Origin: Hyphomicrobiales bacterium
GTDB lineage: Bacteria; Pseudomonadota; Alphaproteobacteria; Rhizobiales; Rhizobiaceae
Length of the DNA: 55,221 nucleotides
Assembly (NCBI GenBank): GCA_900471605.1
Contig: UCEY01000045.1
Coordinates: 1 to 55,221, forward strand
Direction: 5' to 3'
Part shown: positions 50,047-55,221 of the stretch, in pieces
How positions within the stretch are numbered: position 1 is the first letter of the stretch
How the letters are laid out: each line of letters opens with the position of its first letter
Program-made: the position numbers and the translations under genes
The notes under the pieces: generated by a model
What the model was told of the DNA's origin: nothing
Database searches by the model: none
Seen by the model: the letters and a program-made list of their open reading frames with translations, nothing else

Positions 50047-50762
50047 TGAAATCAAGGGCGCTTTCGGCGGAGGAACGGGGCCAGCTTGAAAAAGCCATCG
50101 GCCATGAATTCGCCGACAAGCAATGGCTCGACCGGGCGCTCACCCATGCGAGCACCGGCTCGGCCAAGAATGCGAATTACGAACGGCTGGAATTCCTGGG
50201 CGACCGCGTGCTCGGCCTCTGCGTTGCCGAACTGCTGTTCAAGACGTTCCGCACAGCGGCCGAGGGCGAGCTTTCGGTGCGCCTGAACCAGCTCGTCAGC
50301 GCCGACAGCTGCGCTCTTGTCGCCGACGAACTGGAACTGCATCGTTTCATCCGCACCGGCGCCGACGTCAAGAAGCTGACCGGCAAGCGGATGATGAACG
50401 TGCGCGCCGACGTGGTGGAAAGTCTGATCGCGGCCCTCTATCTCGACGGCGGGCTCGAGGCCGCGCGCGGCTTCATCCTCAAGTACTGGGAAGGCCGCGC
50501 CACCCGCGCCGACGGCGCGCGCCGCGATGCCAAGACCGAGCTGCAGGAATGGGCCCATGCGAAATTCGGCCTGACGCCCGCCTACCGGGTGGACGAACGC
50601 TCCGGCCCGGATCATGATCCCCGTTTCACGGTGACGGTCGAGGTAACCGGCGTGGCGCCGGAGACCGGCCTCGACCGCTCCAAGCGCGCCGCCGAACAGG
50701 TGGCCGCCACCAGGATGCTCGAACGCGAAGGCGTGTGGCAGAAACCCCCTGCCGAACAATGA
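50046..50762 (+). CDS. rnc: Ribonuclease III
   Basis: 238 residues. The signature ERLEFLGDRVLGL is at 46-58, with ADVVESLIAALYLDGG as the second metal site. The C-terminal dsRNA-binding domain (about 160-232) has AKTELQEWAHAKFG. It cleaves double-stranded RNA such as rRNA precursors. The start at 50046 overlaps the lepB stop (TGATG). Confidence 0.97.
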   Translation: MKSRALSAEERGQLEKAIGHEFADKQWLDRALTHASTGSAKNANYERLEFLGDRVLGLCVAELLFKTFRTAAEGELSVRLNQLVSADSCALVADELELHRFIRTGADVKKLTGKRMMNVRADVVESLIAALYLDGGLEAARGFILKYWEGRATRADGARRDAKTELQEWAHAKFGLTPAYRVDERSGPDHDPRFTVTVEVTGVAPETGLDRSKRAAEQVAATRMLEREGVWQKPPAEQ

Positions 50763-50772
50763 ATTGGACACT

Positions 50773-51720
50773 ATGACCGAAAACGACCACAGCACCGGCG
50801 ACGAAAACGAAACCGGCCCTTCCGGCCCGACCCATTCCGGTTTCGTCGCCCTGATCGGCCCGACCAATGCCGGCAAATCGACGCTGCTCAACCGGCTCGT
50901 CGGCGCCAAGGTATCGATCGTCAGCCACAAGGTGCAGACGACGCGCGCCATCGTGCGCGGCATCGCCATCCACAACAACGCCCAGATCGTCTTCATGGAT
51001 ACGCCCGGCATCTTCAAGCCGCGCCGCCGGCTCGACCGCGCCATGGTGACGTCCGCCTGGGGCGGCGCCAAGGATGCCGACCTGATCCTGCTCCTGATCG
51101 ACAGCGAACGCGGCATCCGCGGCGATGCCGAAGCGATCCTGGAAGGTCTCAAGGACGTCCAGCAGCCGAAGATCCTGGTGCTCAACAAGATCGACCGCGT
51201 TCGCCACGAGGACCTGCTGAAACTGGCTGCTGCCGCCAATGAAGCCGTGCGGTTCGAGCGCACCTTCATGGTCTCCGCGACGACCGGTTCCGGCTGCGAC
51301 GACCTGATGGACTATCTCTCCGAGACGCTGCCGGAAGGCCCCTGGTATTATCCCGAGGACCAGATCTCCGACCTGCCGATGCGCCAGCTCGCCGCCGAGA
51401 TCACCCGCGAAAAACTCTTCCTGCGCCTGCACCAGGAGCTTCCCTACGCTTCGCATGTCGAGACGGAGAAGTGGGAGGAGCGCAAGGATGGTTCGGTGCG
51501 CATCGAACAGGTGATCTACGTGGAGCGCGACAGCCAGAAGAAGATCGCGCTCGGCAAGAACGGCGATGCCATCAAGGCGATCTCCACCGCGTCCCGCAAG
51601 GAACTCTCCGAAATCCTCGAACAGCCGGTCCACCTCTTCCTGTTCGTCAAGGTCCGCGAGAACTGGGGCGACGATCCCGAACGTTTTCGCGAAATGGGAC
51701 TGGAATTCCCCAAGGGTTGA
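50773..51720 (+). CDS. era: GTPase Era
   Basis: 315 residues with a short Ser/Thr/Asp-rich N-terminal extension. G1 is GPTNAGKS (29-36), followed by DTPGIF, NKIDRV and the effector region VSHKVQTTR. The C-terminal KH domain contains EKKIALGKNG-like QKKIALGKNGDAIKAI. It binds 16S rRNA during 30S assembly. It follows rnc by 10 bp. Confidence 0.97.
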   Translation: MTENDHSTGDENETGPSGPTHSGFVALIGPTNAGKSTLLNRLVGAKVSIVSHKVQTTRAIVRGIAIHNNAQIVFMDTPGIFKPRRRLDRAMVTSAWGGAKDADLILLLIDSERGIRGDAEAILEGLKDVQQPKILVLNKIDRVRHEDLLKLAAAANEAVRFERTFMVSATTGSGCDDLMDYLSETLPEGPWYYPEDQISDLPMRQLAAEITREKLFLRLHQELPYASHVETEKWEERKDGSVRIEQVIYVERDSQKKIALGKNGDAIKAISTASRKELSEILEQPVHLFLFVKVRENWGDDPERFREMGLEFPKG

Positions 51721-51940
51721 GACCCTCCATAAATCCCCATCGATGCCGCGCATTGACGCGGCACAAGATGCCCCCGCAAGCGGATTGCATACCCGCCCAA
51801 GCCGCTGCCGGCGGCGCTTCCTTTAGTGCGACCTGCGGGCGGAATAGCTCGGGTTAACTATTTTTATCCATAATTATAAGGACTTGCTAACGTAGCGCCG
51901 AAGATCCAATTTGGCGGCAAAATGGCGCGGAGAGTCGTGA

Positions 51941-52438
51941 ATGTCGGACGTTGGGTTCGGAGAGGGCAAGACAGGCTTGGATGACGTGAATTCTGTCGGC
52001 TTCTACAGTTGGGTCGTGCCGGAAAACAAGGTTTACGGCGATCAGGTGATCGCATTCATATTCGGTGTTTCTGAGCAGGAATTGGCGAGCGGCGCCCCGA
52101 TCGAAAAAGTTATCCGCTATATCGACGAGGGCGACAGGCAGCGGGTCGCGAAGTCGATCCACGATGCGATCGTGACCGGCTGCGCCTACCAGGAGAATTA
52201 CGGCGTCACCCATCCCGACGGCCGCCGGATCGACGTTGCGGCGAACGGCCGGTGCCTGCGCGATGCCGAAGGCGTTCCGCACATCTATAGCGGCACGGTC
52301 ACCATTCAGTCCGCGGCGGTTGCCGCGAACGATCCCCTGGAGAACCACTGCCGCGCTGCGCTCGGGCTTGCCACCAAACGCCGCCAGATGCTCGCCGCGC
52401 GCTATCTCACCTCCGCTCTCAACGTGCTCGGCAAATAG
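51941..52438 (+). CDS. Stand-alone PAS-domain protein
   Basis: 165 residues. A single PAS_3-type fold: FYSWVVPENKVYGDQVIAFI, then a helix ending IDEGDRQRV, and PDGRRIDVAANGRCLRDAEG with YSGTVTIQ as the final strand (about 15-125). A short helical tail follows. No output domain is present, so it may sense a ligand and act on a partner. It lies between era and recO, 220 bp after era. Confidence 0.8.
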   Translation: MSDVGFGEGKTGLDDVNSVGFYSWVVPENKVYGDQVIAFIFGVSEQELASGAPIEKVIRYIDEGDRQRVAKSIHDAIVTGCAYQENYGVTHPDGRRIDVAANGRCLRDAEGVPHIYSGTVTIQSAAVAANDPLENHCRAALGLATKRRQMLAARYLTSALNVLGK

Positions 52439-52447
52439 GCAAGCGTC

Positions 52448-52840
52448 TCATTTCTGCCGGTCCATCAGCGCCTTGACCTCCAGGTAACGGCGGCGGTTGT
52501 CCTGGTCCTGCTCGTTGGGTCCGTAGCAGGTCTTGGAAATGCAGAAGCGCTGCAGGCGGAAGGGCGGGGTCGGCTTGTCGAACTCGCATTCGACGTCGTT
52601 GGTGAAATCGGTCGGCTTGGCGTCCTCGCGGGTGGAATAGGTTAGCCGCGCGCCGGGCGGATCCAGTTCCGGGAAGGACTGGACGATGCCCGTCTTGATC
52701 GACGGCACCAGCAGGAAATTTTTGGCGACCGTAATGCAGGCCTGTTCGAGCTGCGGCGATTGCGCGGCGGCCGGCGGCGCCGTCAGGAAAGCGGCGGGCA
52801 AGGCGGCGAGGAGGGCGGTAGCGAAGAGGGCGTGTTTCAT
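52448..52840 (-). CDS. Exported hypothetical protein, 130 aa
   Basis: Signal peptide MKHALFATALLAALPAAFLT ending PPAAAQ. The mature chain has four Cys (CITVAKNF, VECEFD, FCISKTCYG), so disulfides in the periplasm are likely. GGGGAG precedes the ATG at 52840. I recognise no named family. It converges on the PAS gene with 9 bp between. Confidence 0.75.
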   Translation of the reverse strand: MKHALFATALLAALPAAFLTAPPAAAQSPQLEQACITVAKNFLLVPSIKTGIVQSFPELDPPGARLTYSTREDAKPTDFTNDVECEFDKPTPPFRLQRFCISKTCYGPNEQDQDNRRRYLEVKALMDRQK

Positions 52841-53044
52841 GAAGGCTCCCCAGGGATGGCATGATGTGGGTCTGATGTGGCGTCGCGAATTTTCGCACAG
52901 GAATCCAAATGGAGGCCGATTTGTTCCAGGCAAGCCCATCCAAGCCTCGATCTTTGCTGTGGGCCGGCGAAAGCAGAAACCGATTCAGTCTGAACGACTT
53001 ATGCTCTATTGTTGAATCGGCTCGAAAGGAGCTTCAATCGACAC

Positions 53045-53797
53045 ATGCAGTGGCAGGACGAAGCGATCATCATAGGCGTCAAGCGCCACGGCGAGACGAG
53101 CGTCATCGCCGAGCTGATGACCCGTGACCGCGGCAGGCATCTCGGCCTTGTCCGTTCCGGCCGCTCGCGGGCGATGCAGCCGGTGCTGCAGGCCGGCAAC
53201 CGGGTCGAGGCGGTCTGGCGCGCGCGGCTCGACGAACATCTCGGCGAGTTCAAGCTGGAGCCGGTCCGCCTGCGCGCCGCAAAACTGATGGAGACCGCGA
53301 CCGCCGTCTACGGCGTCCAGGCCATGGGCGCGCTGCTGCGCCTGCTTCCCGAGCGCGACCCGCATCCGCATCTCTTCGATGCGCTGGACATCATCCTCGA
53401 TGCCTTCGACGACCCGTCCGATGCCGGCGAGCTGTTCGTGCGTTTCGAGCTCGCGGTGCTGAACGACCTCGGTTTCGGCCTCGACCTCACCGAATGCGCG
53501 GCCACCGGCGGGCGGCGGGACCTCGTCTACGTCTCGCCGAAAAGCGGCCGCGCCGTCTCCCGCGAGGCAGGCGCCCCCTATGCCGACCGGATGCTGGCTT
53601 TGCCGGGTTTCCTCAGCGAAGGGGCGGCTTCTGCCGCCGATCGCGACAGCATGGCGGAAGCCTTCCGGCTCACCGGCTATTTCCTGCACCGCCATGTCTA
53701 CGAACCGCGCGGCCTGACGGAAAACGCCGCCCGCGACGGTTTCGTCCAGGCGGCGCTGAAGGCGCTTTCGAAGGATGTGGAACGCCAGGCCGGCTGA
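53045..53797 (+). CDS. recO: DNA repair protein RecO
   Basis: 250 residues. MQWQDEAIIIGVKRHGETSV and the N-terminal OB fold (LVRSGRSRAMQPVLQAGN) are typical, with a C-terminal helical part ending HRHVYEPRGLTENAARDGF. It helps load RecA with RecR in gap repair. Consistent with the alphaproteobacterial rnc-era-recO order although two small genes intervene. Confidence 0.95.
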   Translation: MQWQDEAIIIGVKRHGETSVIAELMTRDRGRHLGLVRSGRSRAMQPVLQAGNRVEAVWRARLDEHLGEFKLEPVRLRAAKLMETATAVYGVQAMGALLRLLPERDPHPHLFDALDIILDAFDDPSDAGELFVRFELAVLNDLGFGLDLTECAATGGRRDLVYVSPKSGRAVSREAGAPYADRMLALPGFLSEGAASAADRDSMAEAFRLTGYFLHRHVYEPRGLTENAARDGFVQAALKALSKDVERQAG

Positions 53798-53813
53798 GGT
53801 TCGGCCGGCGCTG

Positions 53814-55061
53814 TTATTCGGCCGGTTGCGGCTGCAATAGCCCGCGCTCGACCGGCTTTTCCTGGATCGGCCAGTGCACCACCGCGGCAAAAATGCCGAG
53901 CGCCACGCCGAGCCACCAGACGGGATCGTAGGAGCCGAAACGGTCGTAGAGATAACCGCCCATCCACACGCCGAGGAACGAACCCACCTGGTGCGACAGG
54001 AAAACCAGGCCGCCCAGCAGCCCCAGATGTCGCGTGCCGAACATGATGGCGACAAGCCCGTTGGTCGGCGGCACCGTGGAAAGCCAGAGCAGCCCCATGA
54101 CGATCGCGAACACGATCACCGAGACCGGCGTCTGCGGAAGAAGCAGGAAGGCCGTCACCGCGATCGACCGGGCGATATAGATATAGGCGAGGAAATAGGG
54201 TTTTGAGTACCGCTGGCCGATAAAGCCCGCGCCGAGCGAGCCGATGATGTTGAAGAAGCCGATCAGCGCCATGGCGATCACCGCATACCGCGCATCGATG
54301 CCGATATCCCCGAGATAGGCCGGGAAATGCGCGGTGATGAAGGCGACCTGGAAGCCGCAGACGAAAAAGCCGGCGGTGAGCAGCAGGTAGCTCTGGTGGC
54401 CGAAGGCTTCCTTCAGCGCAGCACTCACCGATTGCTGGAACTGGCTGTGCGACTGGCTTCCCGAGCTGGCATTGCCGCGCAGCGGAAAGGCGAGCAGCGG
54501 CACGGCGAGCATCAGCACCGACAGATAGACGAGGCTGTCGGACCAGCCGAAATTGCTGATCAGCGCCTGGCTCAGCGGCGCAAACAGGAACATGCCGGCC
54601 GAGCCCGCGGCCGTGCCGATGCCGAACGCCATCGAGCGCTGTTCCGGCGTCACGTTTCGGGCAAAGGCGGAAAGGATGACGCTGAAGGATCCGGCGGCGA
54701 TCGCCAGCCCGATCAGGACGCCGCCGCCGATATGCAGCCAGACCGGCGCATTGGCATTGGCCATGACGATGAGGCCGGTGGCATAAAGCACGCCGGACAC
54801 GGTCAGCACGCGGCCGGTGCCGTATTTGTCGGCAAGCGCCCCGAAGAAGGGCTGGCCGAGCCCCCAGGCAAGGTTCTGGATCGCCATGGCGAGCCCGAAG
54901 GTGGAGCGGTCCCAGCCGGTATCGTGGAGCATCGGAAGCTGGAAGAAACCCATGGCCGAGCGCGGGCCGAAGGTCAGCATGGCGATCAACGCGCCGGCGA
55001 CGATGATCAGCCAGGGCATGGAAGCCGGCCTCTTCGTGGATGGCGATGCGGATGTAGGCAT
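53814..55061 (-). CDS. MFS transporter
   Basis: 415 residues with 12 hydrophobic helices. Motif A-like loop GALADKYGTGRVL after helix 2 and GAGFIGQRYSKPYFLAY in the second half mark the major facilitator superfamily; the overall look is of an oxalate/formate-type or nitrate-like organic anion carrier. The substrate cannot be read from sequence. The start at 55061 follows GGAGGA. Confidence 0.9.
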   Translation of the reverse strand: MPTSASPSTKRPASMPWLIIVAGALIAMLTFGPRSAMGFFQLPMLHDTGWDRSTFGLAMAIQNLAWGLGQPFFGALADKYGTGRVLTVSGVLYATGLIVMANANAPVWLHIGGGVLIGLAIAAGSFSVILSAFARNVTPEQRSMAFGIGTAAGSAGMFLFAPLSQALISNFGWSDSLVYLSVLMLAVPLLAFPLRGNASSGSQSHSQFQQSVSAALKEAFGHQSYLLLTAGFFVCGFQVAFITAHFPAYLGDIGIDARYAVIAMALIGFFNIIGSLGAGFIGQRYSKPYFLAYIYIARSIAVTAFLLLPQTPVSVIVFAIVMGLLWLSTVPPTNGLVAIMFGTRHLGLLGGLVFLSHQVGSFLGVWMGGYLYDRFGSYDPVWWLGVALGIFAAVVHWPIQEKPVERGLLQPQPAE

Positions 55062-55132
55062 GCGATTCCTCCTCGAGCGTGAGGGCCAAACCATACCGCG
55101 CAGGCTGCTGTTCTTAAAACAACTTTTGCTCA

Positions 55133-55155
55133 ATCAATCCATCACCGGGATTGAT
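55133..55155. promoter_or_regulatory. Inverted repeat upstream of the MFS gene
   Basis: ATCAATCC (55133-55140) and GGATTGAT (55148-55155) are perfect inverted octamers seven bases apart, 72 bp upstream of the MFS start. It is a plausible operator; the regulator is not in the window. Confidence 0.4.
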
Positions 55156-55203
55156 GCAGCGGTGCGGGGTGGCTGCCCGCATAACCGTGGTTTCGGGTGC
55201 TGC

Positions 55204-55221
55204 ACCCCCCTCTGTCCTGCC
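55204..55221. repeat. Truncated copy of the 40828-type repeat end
   Basis: ACCCCCCTCTGTCCTGCC at the window edge matches the outer end of the element at 40828-41002; the rest lies beyond the window. Confidence 0.65.

Overview
The window is a chromosomal segment from an alphaproteobacterium of the order Hyphomicrobiales (Rhizobiales), most likely a Rhizobiaceae member (Rhizobium/Neorhizobium/Agrobacterium group). This rests on high GC, the run acpS-lepB-rnc-era-recO, the rpoZ-relA/spoT pair, slt-dapA-smpB, two tandem RopA-type porins, a DUF3563 small protein, and rhizobial REP/RIME-like palindromes between genes. No genus assignment was computed.

Layout. 1-3929: the start of an RND/HlyD-type periplasmic adaptor, a two-helix small membrane protein, an uncharacterised protein, an SDR of the BKR-like subgroup, and ETF-ubiquinone oxidoreductase. 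4046-6670: a tight four-gene operon of unknown function (ACP-like small protein, zinc-ribbon protein, four-helix membrane protein, SAF-like anchored protein). 6769-16354: lipoprotein L,D-transpeptidase, a YogA-type oxidoreductase divergent from its HxlR regulator, an MFS exporter, a lipid kinase, a GGDEF protein flanked by a remnant of that kinase, and a divergent glutamine-synthetase-like/class III aminotransferase pair probably used for polyamine catabolism. 16410-22373: an envelope glycosylation group (GT39-type, GT2, flippase-like membrane protein), a VapBC toxin-antitoxin pair, AMP nucleosidase and a small exported protein.

22653-25362 is the most unusual part. Seven small exported proteins lie in tandem on the minus strand, each with a signal peptide and most with a YYxG motif at both ends of the mature chain and a central TGSI. 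The gaps between the first six are nearly constant (82-104 bp), and each carries the same stem-loop with a conserved TTGCGACC loop. Stem changes include a compensatory pair, and a sixth stem-loop has a wholly different stem around the same loop. Upstream lie three copies of an octamer, TCGGTTCG.

25936-35249: a DUF2147 protein, a Sel1-repeat protein, a HisC-like aminotransferase, a LysR regulator, a PilZ-like protein, a ferredoxin-NAD(+) reductase type flavoprotein with an HpaI-family aldolase, tRNA-Ser(GCU), and two paralogous porins. 35507-45853: lytic transglycosylase, dapA, smpB, a stand-alone WYL-like protein, a YbhN-type membrane protein, a 175-bp element with 47-bp inverted ends, Ada, a LabA/NYN protein, rpoZ and the bifunctional (p)ppGpp enzyme. 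46059-55221: an FAD oxidoreductase, DUF3563, DUF2062, acpS-lepB-rnc-era, a lone PAS protein, an exported hypothetical protein, recO and an MFS transporter.

Most of the window is core metabolism and information processing. The candidate new biology is the secreted-protein array with its repeated RNA-like hairpin, and secondly the 4046-6670 operon.
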